Shown piece by piece: positions 8,406 to 16,859 of a stretch of DNA of 64,000 nucleotides. The DNA comes from Methylobacterium sp. C25 (GTDB taxonomy: Bacteria > Pseudomonadota > Alphaproteobacteria > Rhizobiales > Beijerinckiaceae): contig NZ_JAAUVI010000005.1 of assembly GCF_021352225.1 (NCBI RefSeq), positions 62,001 to 126,000 of the forward strand, read 5' to 3'. The notes beneath the pieces were generated by a model that did no database searches, had not been told where the DNA came from, and saw only the letters and a program-made list of their open reading frames with translations. Numbering within the stretch: the stretch's first letter is position 1; the number at the start of each line of letters is the position of its first letter. A program made the position numbers and the translations under genes.

Positions 8406-8922
8406 GCTGGTGCTCGTTCTGCTCCTCGGGTTGACCTTAAGCATCAAGGTTGCGCTCGGCCACAGCCTCGGTTTTCAAGCCGCCGCCGCTGCCGATCCCG
8501 AACTCTCGGCAGCCAGAGGCGATGTTGAGGCCTTTCTCGTCGATCACGGCTTCCTCATCGAGCGCTGGCAAGGACAGGATGACATGCGGTTTGTCTCGGC
8601 AGAGCGTGACGTTTGCCGCGTTGTCCTTGCCCCATTGTCGCCTCTCAGCTGGCACCGCCACCTTCTTCATCGCTTGGCTCCGCACAACGGCTATGTTTTC
8701 TTCGTGTTTGCCGGAGTCATTCACGGCGATCAGCCGCGCTGGCAGTCCTGGAGCGCCTACTTCTGGCGCATGACGGGGCGAGCGGTCGGACTGAACATCC
8801 GCTACGAGCCGCTGTTTGGAGTCGCGGCTCGCGATGGCTGTCACGATCTGGCAATTCCTTGGACCGAGATGGGGGCCGGCGGCGAACGGCGTAGCCATTC
8901 GATCTCTCAACTCGGTCCATAG
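8398..8922 (+). CDS. Hypothetical exported protein, exosortase-linked
   Basis: A 174-residue protein beginning MPRLVLVLLLGLTL, a likely signal peptide or anchor cleaved near ALG. The rest is soluble, with four or so aromatic-rich blocks and two cysteines (RDVCRVVL and RDGCHDL) that could form a disulphide. The ATG at 8398 overlaps the exosortase stop by 8 bp, so the two are probably translated together. EpsI-family proteins often accompany exosortases, but no EpsI signature is clear here. The function is unknown, and the context suggests a periplasmic partner of the sorting step. Confidence 0.7.
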   Translation: MPRLVLVLLLGLTLSIKVALGHSLGFQAAAAADPELSAARGDVEAFLVDHGFLIERWQGQDDMRFVSAERDVCRVVLAPLSPLSWHRHLLHRLAPHNGYVFFVFAGVIHGDQPRWQSWSAYFWRMTGRAVGLNIRYEPLFGVAARDGCHDLAIPWTEMGAGGERRSHSISQLGP

Positions 8923-9281
8923 ACTGGTCGGCGTAAGTCTCACGGAGCGGCCACGTGCCTGATCTGGCGTCCTGCGCTGATGCGCCTAAACGCGCATCAC
9001 TCGCAGCGCCGACATTTCGAACCGCGCGATTTTTTTTCGGCCCAAGATCGAACCGGATACTTAGCCGGCCGGCGCAAGTCGGCCATATCGAACCGCGGTA
9101 ATCAGCCTTTGACTAGCACCTTTTGATAAATGGTCGATTAGCTCTAAGTATGAGATAGAAACGCGTGTATTTGTAAATCTTGGCGGATTATATTATATAT
9201 ATCTGCGATCGATATTTCTGTAATGGCCGTTAATGACATGATGTAGATTGCATTATACAAAACAGAGGTGCAGATCTTTTG
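8923..9281 (+). promoter_or_regulatory. AT-rich leader of the pssD-pssE operon
   Basis: 359 bp without an ORF between the exosortase group and the pssD-like gene. The last 160 bp are strikingly AT-rich for this genome (for example TTATATTATATATATC near 9187-9202) and end with AGAGGTG at 9264-9270 as ribosome binding site. The promoter is inferred from composition only. Confidence 0.45.
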
Positions 9282-9752
9282 ATGTCGTCAAAATCTGTAG
9301 AAAGTCGCACTAAGATTATGGCTGTTGCATCCGGTGGTGGCCATTGGGTGCAGCTTTTGCGCATCTGCAAAGCTTTCGATGAGTGCGAGGTCGTATTTGT
9401 CACGGTTCATGAGGCGTATCGGTCTCAAGTAGGCCGATCGGAGTTCTACTCGGTTCGCGATGCGAACCGCCGCCAGCCGCTCCGATTACTCATGACGGCT
9501 TGGCAGCTTCTGGGCATCATTCGAAAGGAAAGGCCGCAAGTCATCGTGTCGACGGGGGCAGCCCCAGGTTACCTCGCCTTGCGGTTCGCTCGCCTCATCG
9601 GAGCGAGAACGATATGGCTCGAAAGCATTGCAAATGCTGAGCATCTGTCGATGTCCGGCCGAAAGATTGGTCCTTATGCCGATCTTTGGCTGACCCAGTG
9701 GCCAGCCCTCGCTCGGCCGGAAGGCCCTGTCTACGCTGGGTCTGTGCTATGA
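9282..9752 (+). CDS. Alg14-like glycosyltransferase membrane subunit (PssD type)
   Basis: Resembles PssD/Alg14, the half of a two-part GT28-type transferase that recruits the catalytic subunit to the membrane. The N-terminal MAVASGGGHWVQLLRI corresponds to the nucleotide-sugar transferase Rossmann start, and VIVSTGAAPGYLALRFARLIGARTIWLES is the conserved central block. It has about 156 residues, the usual size. ATG 9282 is chosen. A TTG at 9279 is equally close to the AGAGGTG site. The stop overlaps the pssE-like start as ATGA, as expected for obligate partners. Confidence 0.88.
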   Translation: MSSKSVESRTKIMAVASGGGHWVQLLRICKAFDECEVVFVTVHEAYRSQVGRSEFYSVRDANRRQPLRLLMTAWQLLGIIRKERPQVIVSTGAAPGYLALRFARLIGARTIWLESIANAEHLSMSGRKIGPYADLWLTQWPALARPEGPVYAGSVL

Positions 9753-10252
9753 TCTTCATAACCGTCGGCACCCAAGGTCCTTTCGACCGTCTCGTCCGTG
9801 CAGTGGACGATTGGGCCGGCCAGACCGGACGGCGCGACCTGTTCGCGCAGGTGGGCCCGTCCGACTACAGCCCGAAGCAGTTCAAGGCCAAGCAGTTCCT
9901 TCATCCCGACGAGTTTCGGGCAAGCGTCGAGACGTCGGAATTTACAATAGCCCATGCTGGCATGGGGTCCATTATTACGGCACTCGAGTTCGGTAAGCGG
10001 GTCATCGTGATGCCGCGCCGCTGCAATCTGCGCGAACATCGCAACGATCATCAGGTCGCGACCGCGGAGCGTCTCTCCCAGCTTGGCCTGGTACAAGCCG
10101 TCTTCGATGAGGCGGAGCTTCATCAACTGCTCAATCGACTTGAGGTCGCCAAGGCTGCCGATCGGCTCAGTGCTACGGCTTCGCCGCAACTGCTCTCGGT
10201 TTTGCGGAGTTTCGTCAAGACCGGGACGCTGCCCATGGGAGTCCCAGCGTGA
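9749..10252 (+). CDS. Alg13-like glycosyltransferase catalytic subunit (PssE type)
   Basis: Encodes the C-terminal GT-B half of the split transferase. MIFITVGTQGPFDRL at the N-terminus and the HAGMGSIITALEFGKRVIVMPRR block, followed by LREHRNDHQ, are the UDP-sugar binding signature of GT28/Alg13 proteins. At 167 aa it has normal length. Upstream in-frame codons (from 9686) lie inside pssD and were rejected because the ATG at 9749 gives an exact ATGA overlap. With the PssD-like partner it probably adds a hexose or uronic acid to the lipid-linked acceptor early in repeat-unit assembly. Confidence 0.9.
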   Translation: MIFITVGTQGPFDRLVRAVDDWAGQTGRRDLFAQVGPSDYSPKQFKAKQFLHPDEFRASVETSEFTIAHAGMGSIITALEFGKRVIVMPRRCNLREHRNDHQVATAERLSQLGLVQAVFDEAELHQLLNRLEVAKAADRLSATASPQLLSVLRSFVKTGTLPMGVPA

Positions 10253-11451
10253 GCATACGGCTGAGCGTTCTCCTCCCTCCGCCGCTTGCTGCTCGGGGAA
10301 CCAGCTATACTTGCGGGCAAATCGTTCGCGGGATGGCAGGCGCGGATTTCTCAATCACGGTTGTCACACCGCGCGCACGACCCTATTCGATAGAGCCGGC
10401 TGAAACGATTCAGGTCCTACCGCGATGGGCGAGATCGTTGCCGTATCCCTGGCTGAGGCCCTTCGCAAGAAATGCCGTCGAGGCTGCTTTTCTTGATCGA
10501 GCGACGGCACCAGCGCCGGAGCAGCGCGCAGCCTACATCTGGGCGGACGCGTCCCTCGGTACACTCCGAGGCTTGCGCCAAGGTGGCGTTCCAAGCTTCC
10601 GCGAAATGATCAACGGGCCGCGTGGGGCAGCCAAGGGTATCCTCGACGCTGCCTACCGGGATCTTGGTGCCAAGCCTAGTCACGGCATCAGCGATGCTTC
10701 GGTCACTGAAGAAGATGAGGCGCTCGCCCTCGTCGACTATGTCTTTTGCCCAAACGCGATGGTCACGGCTGCCGTGCAGAGACGTGGCGTGTCGTCCGAC
10801 AAAATCGTGGAGGCAAGCTACGGCTGGGATCCAGCGCGGTTCAAGGGTACCGGCAAGGCGCTCGCGCCGATCAATGGGCTTACTGCGCTGTTTGTCGGAT
10901 CCCTGTCGGTCCGCAAGGGAGTGCATTTGCTGCTGCGCTACTGGTCGTGCAGCCGCATCCGCGGCCGGCTCATCCTGGCCGGCGCCATGGAGCCCATCAT
11001 CCGCGAGATGTGTGCGTCCGAGTTGGCGCGCGACGATGTGGTCGTGCTCGATTACGTCGATGACGTCGGCGCCTTGTTCCGCTCGGCTGACGTCTTCGTC
11101 TTTCCAACGCTCGAGGAGGGCGGTCCACAGGTCACCTACGAGGCCTGCGGCTGCAGGCTGCCCGTGATCACGACGCCGATGGGTGCAGGGCGGATCGCGC
11201 GTCACGGATGCGAGGGGTTTGTGCTGGACGCCTACGACGAGGCCGGGTGGATCGAAGCCCTGGCGATGATGGCTGGCGATCCGGATGGCCGCGAGGCGAT
11301 GGCCCGATCCGCCGCCGCACATGCCGAAGCATTCCAATGGCACAAGGTGGCGTTGCGCCGGCGAGAACAGATCGAGGCGTTGGTGAACCCAGGCGGTCTG
11401 TCGGGCGGAATTGATCCTCCGGGGATATGGCGCGAGGCCGACGCAGCATGA
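10249..11451 (+). CDS. Glycosyltransferase family 4 (GT-B)
   Basis: A 400-residue retaining-type glycosyltransferase. The C-terminal nucleotide-sugar domain is clear: ALFVGSLSVRKGVHLLL (about 220-236), LILAGAM, SADVFVFPTLEEGGPQVTYEACGCRLPVITT, the acidic E-x7-E-like motif of GT4 proteins. The N-terminus (SVLLPPPLAARGTSYTCGQIVRGM) is the acceptor-binding half. The GTG start at 10249 overlaps the pssE-like stop as GTGA. It belongs to the pssD-pssE-GT4 run and should add a further residue of the exopolysaccharide unit. Confidence 0.92.
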   Translation: MSIRLSVLLPPPLAARGTSYTCGQIVRGMAGADFSITVVTPRARPYSIEPAETIQVLPRWARSLPYPWLRPFARNAVEAAFLDRATAPAPEQRAAYIWADASLGTLRGLRQGGVPSFREMINGPRGAAKGILDAAYRDLGAKPSHGISDASVTEEDEALALVDYVFCPNAMVTAAVQRRGVSSDKIVEASYGWDPARFKGTGKALAPINGLTALFVGSLSVRKGVHLLLRYWSCSRIRGRLILAGAMEPIIREMCASELARDDVVVLDYVDDVGALFRSADVFVFPTLEEGGPQVTYEACGCRLPVITTPMGAGRIARHGCEGFVLDAYDEAGWIEALAMMAGDPDGREAMARSAAAHAEAFQWHKVALRRREQIEALVNPGGLSGGIDPPGIWREADAA

Positions 11452-11539
11452 CCCCGACAGTCCGATCCCTTGCGGAAACCGACCCTCGCGACCGCGTCGG
11501 AGCGTCGGTCTCTGTCGATCCCAGCTGGAAACGCGGCGC

Positions 11540-12622
11540 ATGCACGAGAGACTGAGTGTCGAGCGCCTGTCGAGGGAGGACTGGGATCGATTGACTCCCG
11601 GTTTTCGTGATCTCTCCTATCGCCAATGCGGGACCTATGCCGAGGCGGCCGCGAACGAGATCGGTGCGCAGGCCGAACTCGTGGGAATTTCGGAAGGCAC
11701 AACGATCGTCGCGCTCGCTGCCATCCGCGTGAAGATGCTGCCGCTTTTGCCGGTGGGGGTCGCCTACGTGAACCACGGCCCCGTGACCATGCGAACCGAC
11801 GCATTCCTGCCTGAAACATTTGCGGCCAGTGTCGCGGCACTCAGAGCAGAATATGTCGACAGGCGCGGCCTCCAGTTGCGGATCGCGGCGCCACAGGGCG
11901 GCGCAGAGTACAACTCGGCGCAGACCGCCTGCTTGGCGGAACAAGGATTTAGACTGTCCAACGAGCCTCATTCTCTCGAGACGTTCATTGTGGACCTCAA
12001 CAAGCCTCTCGGTGCAATCCGCAGTGGTCTCGATCGCAAATGGTCCGCCAGCCTGAGGCGGGCGGAGCAGTCCAATATCGTCATCACGCGAACCCAGGAT
12101 CCCGCAGATTTCGAGCGCTTCGAGGCGCTCTATGACGGGATTGTCGAGAGGAAGGGCTTCTTCGCACGACAAGGTGCCCGCTTCTTCTCCGACGTAAGCC
12201 GCCGGGCTCCTGCCAGCGACAGGATATTCGTTCACCTTGCCTGGCACGAGAACGAGCCGGTGGCCGGGCATATCGGCAGCTTCGTGGGGGACACTGCGCT
12301 CGCGATCCTCGCTGCCGCAGGTCCCCGCGGTCGAGAGGTCTGTGCCTCTTTCGCTCTCTGGTGGGCCACAGTCGAGTATGCGTTGGAGACCGGCAACCGG
12401 TACTATGACCTCGGCGGCATCGATCAGCGCGAGAATCCGGACGTCTATCGCTTCAAGAAGCGCTTCGGGGGGCGCCACGTCACTTCGGCCGGAAACTTCG
12501 AGATAGCGCCGGGCCGGTCGCAGAAAATGCTCATCGATACTGCCGAGCAAGCGTGGACCTATCTTCGATCCGCGAAGGTAGGACTAGCCAAGTGGCGAAC
12601 CGGATCGATGCCGGCACAATGA
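11540..12622 (+). CDS. FemAB/GNAT-fold aminoacyl- or acyltransferase-like protein
   Basis: A 360-residue protein with the double-GNAT layout of FemAB-related enzymes. Typical blocks are RKWSASLRRAEQSN, LAWHENEPVAGHIGSFVG and the C-terminal YDLGGIDQRENPDVYRFKKRFGG, which matches the segment where FemX-like proteins bind substrate. The ATG at 11540 follows GGAAACG. Codons back to 11411 are open but overlap the GT4 gene. Members transfer amino acids from aminoacyl-tRNA or acyl groups to amino sugars and peptides. In this operon the likely acceptor is a sugar amine. This is the second GNAT-like transferase of the locus. Confidence 0.82.
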   Translation: MHERLSVERLSREDWDRLTPGFRDLSYRQCGTYAEAAANEIGAQAELVGISEGTTIVALAAIRVKMLPLLPVGVAYVNHGPVTMRTDAFLPETFAASVAALRAEYVDRRGLQLRIAAPQGGAEYNSAQTACLAEQGFRLSNEPHSLETFIVDLNKPLGAIRSGLDRKWSASLRRAEQSNIVITRTQDPADFERFEALYDGIVERKGFFARQGARFFSDVSRRAPASDRIFVHLAWHENEPVAGHIGSFVGDTALAILAAAGPRGREVCASFALWWATVEYALETGNRYYDLGGIDQRENPDVYRFKKRFGGRHVTSAGNFEIAPGRSQKMLIDTAEQAWTYLRSAKVGLAKWRTGSMPAQ

Positions 12623-12856
12623 AACGGTCCCCTCGCAAATACGTGCTAGGTGTTTAGTCGCAGCATTTGATGAAGCGGATCGCGCTTGAGGCGGTCTGGC
12701 TCTGCAGTGCAAGCTTCGCAGTGACACGCCCGGAAGACCGTCAAAACCGCGGCCTGATCCATTCCACCGCTAGGGGCCAACATCAGCACATCACCAGCGC
12801 TGTGTCGTTCGCCGCGCTTCCGCGTATGCTCACCCTCAAGCAAATTGTCGGAAGTG
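12623..12856. other. Gap without a recognisable gene
   Basis: 234 bp between two convergent genes. Short frames exist on both strands, but none resembles a protein family. The sequence around 12700-12730 (CTGCAGTGCAAGC next to CGCAGTGACAC) recalls dispersed intergenic repeats of rhizobia-like genomes. That is an impression that cannot be tested here. Confidence 0.35.
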
Positions 12857-13915
12857 TCAAAGCTCTCGGGCGTGCTCAGGATCGCGCAGAGAGACCAAGC
12901 TAAAGTACATTTTCTTGGCAAACCGAAGATTTGTTAGCCGGACAAAATCCGCTACTGCAGCGATGGGAGCGCCAACCAAAGGAGAATACCAGAGACCGAG
13001 AATCCGCATCAACCTTGCAAGCCTTGAGTGAGGCTCCATCCAGTGATCTTGCGCCAATAGAAGCGGTCGATAGCGTCGCGCTGCGAGCGTGTATGGTGAC
13101 AGGTCGAGGTAGAGGGTATCGACGAGATCACGAAAATTCTCGGACCGCCGCGGATGCTTGAATTTCGTCCAGGGTTTGAAAACCTGCGAATGAATGAAGG
13201 CCGGAGGACCTCTGAAAATGTGCCTGAGCCGCTCGGAGCACGTATAACCACTTAATCCAAAATATTGGATGATGTCGGCTCCCCTCATAAGGAACTTCAC
13301 CGGCACGTCCATGAACTGCATGCTCGTCAAAAGGGCGCTGATGACATCCTGATCGCCGAATAAGTGTGTTGGGCGCGCGTCCCAGGGCTGTTCCTGGGCC
13401 GTTTGATAGCTCGCGTCATCCAGAAGTCCCTCCCATGCTAGCAGGAGAGGAATGTGATGAGCCGTGACGCGGACAACCGCTGTGTTCGCGACAAACGGGA
13501 ACGAACGGCCGACCGCGAGCCCCCACAAACGGGCCCGCATTGCATCCGGGTCGCGATAGGCTCCGAACAACGCCTCTTCCGTCAGAACCAATGTTTCAGA
13601 GTCGAGCGCGCCGAAATGCTTTCGGAAGTCTTGCGTGACAATTATGTCAGAGTCGAGCCAGACGACCTCGCCATAGCCCTCGCCGAGAAGATCGAGCAAC
13701 GCCCGCGGTTTCGCGTTCCATCCGCCGGAGCGACCGGCGGCCGCGCCACTCAAGGCAACCTGCGGGCAGTGTAAGAGCCACTTTCGAAAAGCCGCGTCAG
13801 CCGCCGGATATGATAGCCGGACTGGGATGTCGCGGCAATGCTTAGTAAGACTGAGCAGCAGCAGCTTTAGGGACGTTTCCGAAGTTTTTCGATCCTCGAG
13901 CACACAGATGATCAT
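12857..13915 (-). CDS. GT8-like nucleotide-diphospho-sugar transferase family protein
   Basis: A 352-residue protein with a GT-A-type DxD: EVVWLDSDIIV at about 85-95, preceded by GGWNAKPRALLDLL and followed by VANTAVVRV and HLFGDQDVISALL, a pattern found in GT8-like proteins. It begins MIICVLEDRKTSETSLKLLLLSL, with no signal peptide. The ATG is at 13915. It is alone on the minus strand between rightward polysaccharide genes, so it is transcribed on its own from the gap 13916-14288. The role is probably transfer of a sugar in the same glycan pathway. Donor and acceptor are unknown. Confidence 0.75.
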   Translation of the reverse strand: MIICVLEDRKTSETSLKLLLLSLTKHCRDIPVRLSYPAADAAFRKWLLHCPQVALSGAAAGRSGGWNAKPRALLDLLGEGYGEVVWLDSDIIVTQDFRKHFGALDSETLVLTEEALFGAYRDPDAMRARLWGLAVGRSFPFVANTAVVRVTAHHIPLLLAWEGLLDDASYQTAQEQPWDARPTHLFGDQDVISALLTSMQFMDVPVKFLMRGADIIQYFGLSGYTCSERLRHIFRGPPAFIHSQVFKPWTKFKHPRRSENFRDLVDTLYLDLSPYTLAARRYRPLLLAQDHWMEPHSRLARLMRILGLWYSPLVGAPIAAVADFVRLTNLRFAKKMYFSLVSLRDPEHAREL

Positions 13916-14288
13916 GCCGCACTCCGGGTTGGTCTGACGTGGTCGCGACCAACAGCCAATTTATGACGGTGATACTTCGCCACAATACGTCTGAGCTCCT
14001 AATCGAGAAAGATGCTTTGAAGAACTACAACTTTCTCTCGAGCCGGCTGCCTGAATCGTCTATTTGCCAGTCTTGTAGGTAATTTCGACAGTTTCGGCTC
14101 GCCATGGCAAATGGCAGCACGCTCGCAGCGGAGCGCTCGGCCTACCTCAAATTGCCGAGTTCCACCCCAAGAACTAGCTGCACTATGACGGATGAACGAG
14201 CTTCGGGAGCCGTCGCCCTGGCATATCTCTGAGCACTCAAGTTACTTCTTAAAAAGATCTTGTGCATCCGATCTGCGAAGTGGCGACA
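13916..14288. other. Divergent intergenic region
   Basis: 373 bp between the leftward GT8-like gene and the rightward flippase gene. A perfect 10-bp palindrome GGTCGCGACC at about 13943-13952 lies inside a wider arm pair GTTGGTC...GACCAAC. No ORF is convincing, and promoters for both genes must be here. Confidence 0.5.
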
Positions 14289-15791
14289 ATGAACTCTGTT
14301 CGGCGATCCCTCATATTCTCGGCCTTAGAGCGGTACTGCAGTGTCGTTCTCGTGATGATTGCAACCGCCGTGCTGGCCCGGCTGCTGACGCCGCACGAGT
14401 TTGGGGTCTACGCAATCTTGAGCGCTCAAACAGCTGTAGCAAGTGCTGCATTCCAGGAATTCGGCGGCGCAAATTATCTCATCCAGAAACCTATTCTTAC
14501 TGAGAGAGACGTACGGACAGCCTTCACCGTCACTTTATTGTTGTCGCTTGCATTCGCAGCAGCCCTGTTTGCGAGCCGCGACGCAGTGGCGACCTTCTTC
14601 GACAACGGTGGAATGCGAGTAGGTATTGCCGTTTTTTGTCTGTGCTTCTTACTGTCGCCTTTCGCGATCACCCTGTCAGCATTACTGCGACGCGAGATGC
14701 GCTTCGACGTTCTTGCACGCAGCAATGTAGCCGCAACTGTCGTCAATGTCGGCGCGACTGTAATCCTCGCCTTGAATGGCTTCAGCTTCATGGCCCCGAT
14801 TTGGGGTGTCGTTGTCGGCAATCTATTCCTGATCGCGTCGCTTTGGTTGAGTTGCCCGAGGTTGGGTATATTTCGTCCGAGTTTTACTGGTTATCGCGAA
14901 GTGTTGCGGTTCGGGAGTTGCTCTAGTGCCGTCGTCGTCGTCAACGTCTTCTACCAGGCGTTCCCGCAGTTCATCCTCGGACGTCTGCACGGCTTCGATG
15001 CGGCCGGCTTGTTCGCGCGCAGCATGAGCATCTCCCAATTATACGATCGATTGGTTGTGCAGATCCTGAATCCAGTGATCATGCCAGCCATGTCGGCCCA
15101 GTCGCGAGCTGGCGGCGATCTCGGGCGGATCTACCTGTCGTCGATCGAGATGATCACCGCGATACAGTGGCCGATTCTGCTATATGTCACGTTGATGGCC
15201 CAGCCCCTCATCGAGATCTGGCTCGGAGCGACATGGTTGCAGACGGTTCCGCTGGTGCAGTGCCTCTGCCTTGCTGCGCTTTCGCTGTTCGCGGCTTGCC
15301 TGACCTACCCCACCCTGGTGGCTGCCGGAAAGGTACGAGACACGCTCGTCTCCAGCCTGATATCGCTGCCGCCATCGATCCTAATCGTTGCACTAGCGGC
15401 ACCTCACGGCGCTCAAGCGGTCGCCGCGTCAAGCCTCGTGACATGTCCGCTTCAGGCCATAGTGGCAATTTCTTTTATTGCATATCGCCTGAATATCCGT
15501 GCGCCAGACATCCTGCGTCATCTCATCAAGAGTGCTTTCGTCGCCGTTTGCAGCGTGGTGGGGCCGTTGCTCATTGCAGGACATATGGTGGCCGGTGATC
15601 GGGGCCTCGATCTTGTAGCCTTGCTTGCCGCCGGCACGACCGCCTTCGTGGGATGGCTCTCTGCACTATTTTTTGTCAGTCATCCGCTCGCTGATCAGAT
15701 TCGCCAATTCGCACCAAGGGTATCATCTCTATGGAGAGAATTCGATTTTACTGTCTCGCGCGATGCCCGGCCGGAAAATTTGGCTCCATGA
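14289..15791 (+). CDS. Wzx-type polysaccharide flippase (MATE/MOP superfamily)
   Basis: A 500-residue multi-pass membrane protein with about 12 to 14 spans and the N-terminal signature of the PST/oligosaccharide flippase family: LERYCSVVLVMIATAVLARLL, then TPHEFGVYAI, and FQEFGGANYLIQ. It would move the undecaprenyl-linked repeat unit from the cytoplasmic to the periplasmic face. ATG 14289 is preferred over an in-frame codon at 14262 because hydrophobic sequence begins right after it. It stands alone between a GT8-like gene and the initiating transferase, which fits a Wzx/Wzy-type export route. Confidence 0.9.
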   Translation: MNSVRRSLIFSALERYCSVVLVMIATAVLARLLTPHEFGVYAILSAQTAVASAAFQEFGGANYLIQKPILTERDVRTAFTVTLLLSLAFAAALFASRDAVATFFDNGGMRVGIAVFCLCFLLSPFAITLSALLRREMRFDVLARSNVAATVVNVGATVILALNGFSFMAPIWGVVVGNLFLIASLWLSCPRLGIFRPSFTGYREVLRFGSCSSAVVVVNVFYQAFPQFILGRLHGFDAAGLFARSMSISQLYDRLVVQILNPVIMPAMSAQSRAGGDLGRIYLSSIEMITAIQWPILLYVTLMAQPLIEIWLGATWLQTVPLVQCLCLAALSLFAACLTYPTLVAAGKVRDTLVSSLISLPPSILIVALAAPHGAQAVAASSLVTCPLQAIVAISFIAYRLNIRAPDILRHLIKSAFVAVCSVVGPLLIAGHMVAGDRGLDLVALLAAGTTAFVGWLSALFFVSHPLADQIRQFAPRVSSLWREFDFTVSRDARPENLAP

Positions 15792-16085
15792 CCGGAATCG
15801 CGATTCTAATTTGAAGTCAAAATCTATAATAATCGTGCTCTTGAATCGCACGTCTCAAATAACGTATCGTAGTTATTGGTTGATATAATCTATGTATATA
15901 TAAAATTAAGCTCATGTTGCTGGGTATTGAGTGATGCCATATTGATATAAAAAGTGCAATTGTCTGGATTAATCTCAAAGAGGTATTGTTCTGTTGGAAA
16001 TTTGACGGCAAGTTCGGCCAAAGCGGCGCGCAACAGTCGTTCCAAGCGTGGGATATCCCTAAAATCTACACGGAGCCGTCGTATT
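15792..16085 (+). promoter_or_regulatory. AT-rich upstream region of the initiating transferase gene
   Basis: 294 bp, AT-rich (for example TATGTATATATAAAATTAAGC near 15892-15911), with no coding signature in any frame. It probably contains the promoter for the sugar-phosphate transferase/aminotransferase/SDR operon. No consensus boxes can be assigned. Confidence 0.4.
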
Positions 16086-16805
16086 ATGATCGGCAATCTT
16101 GAGCCGGAGTACGTCTCCAGCCCGCTAGCACCTGCGCTCGATGCTCGAACACAGCAATGGGTGCCGAAAGCACTCCAGGGCTCGCAGCAGAAACGCGCAA
16201 TTGGGCACCGTGTCGCAAAGCGAGGCGCTGATGTCGTTCTCTCGCTGTTGGGATTGCTTGTCCTCATGCCAGCACTCGTGTTGGTCGCTGCTCTCGTTCG
16301 GGTGACGTCGAAAGGGCCGGCATTGTTCTGGCAGCAGCGTGTCGGGCTTAACAACAAGATCTTCTGGTGTTGCAAGTTTAGGACGCATTACGCGCATTGC
16401 TGCGACGCATCGGGTGTCCGGCAGACGCTTTTGGGTGACCCGCGTGTCACACCCCTAGGCCGATTTCTGCGTCGCCACAGCATCGATGAGCTTCCGCAGC
16501 TCTGGAACGTGCTGCGTGGGGATATGTCGCTCGTCGGACCACGGGCCCATGTCGCTGACATGTTGGTCTGCGGCGTTCGGTTCGATCAGGTCGTGGAGCG
16601 CTATCAAGACCGCCATCATGTGCAGCCAGGCATCACTGGGCTCGCGCAAGTGCGAGGTTTCAGAGGACCTGTCCTGGACCTTGATCACGCCAGGGGCCGC
16701 GTAGAATGCGACCTCGAATACATCGAGCAATCGTCTCTAAGGCTCGATTTAGCGATCATCGCTCGGACGTTGATCCTCGAAATGTCTCATGGCTCCGGAA
16801 CCTAA
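16086..16805 (+). CDS. Initiating sugar-phosphate transferase (PglC/WcaJ C-terminal domain type)
   Basis: A short polyprenol-phosphate phosphoglycosyltransferase that attaches the first sugar phosphate to undecaprenyl phosphate. Visible are KRGADVVLSLLGLLVLMPALVLVAAL (the re-entrant or membrane helix), GPALFWQQRVG, the catalytic-region RFLRRHSIDELPQLWNVLRGDMSLVGPRAH, and PGITGLAQVRG. At 239 aa it has the minimal catalytic form. The segment normally reading KFRTM reads CCKFRTHYAHCCD, with four nearby cysteines, which is unusual. Start ATG 16086 was chosen because the upstream frame (from 15954) is AT-rich and not protein-like. Confidence 0.88.
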   Translation: MIGNLEPEYVSSPLAPALDARTQQWVPKALQGSQQKRAIGHRVAKRGADVVLSLLGLLVLMPALVLVAALVRVTSKGPALFWQQRVGLNNKIFWCCKFRTHYAHCCDASGVRQTLLGDPRVTPLGRFLRRHSIDELPQLWNVLRGDMSLVGPRAHVADMLVCGVRFDQVVERYQDRHHVQPGITGLAQVRGFRGPVLDLDHARGRVECDLEYIEQSSLRLDLAIIARTLILEMSHGSGT

Positions 16806-16859
16806 GTTTGGCGATTTGTGTCAAATATTTACATATCATAATCTAGTAGAGAAGTCGCA

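Noticed and set aside
11168..12550. 460-codon leftward frame opposite the GT4 and FemAB-like genes
   Set aside because: Crosses two real genes on the other strand and has antisense-type composition.
12623..12856. Possible insertion-sequence end near 12700
   Set aside because: The resemblance to IS6-type ends covers only about seven bases and there is no transposase fragment or target duplication.
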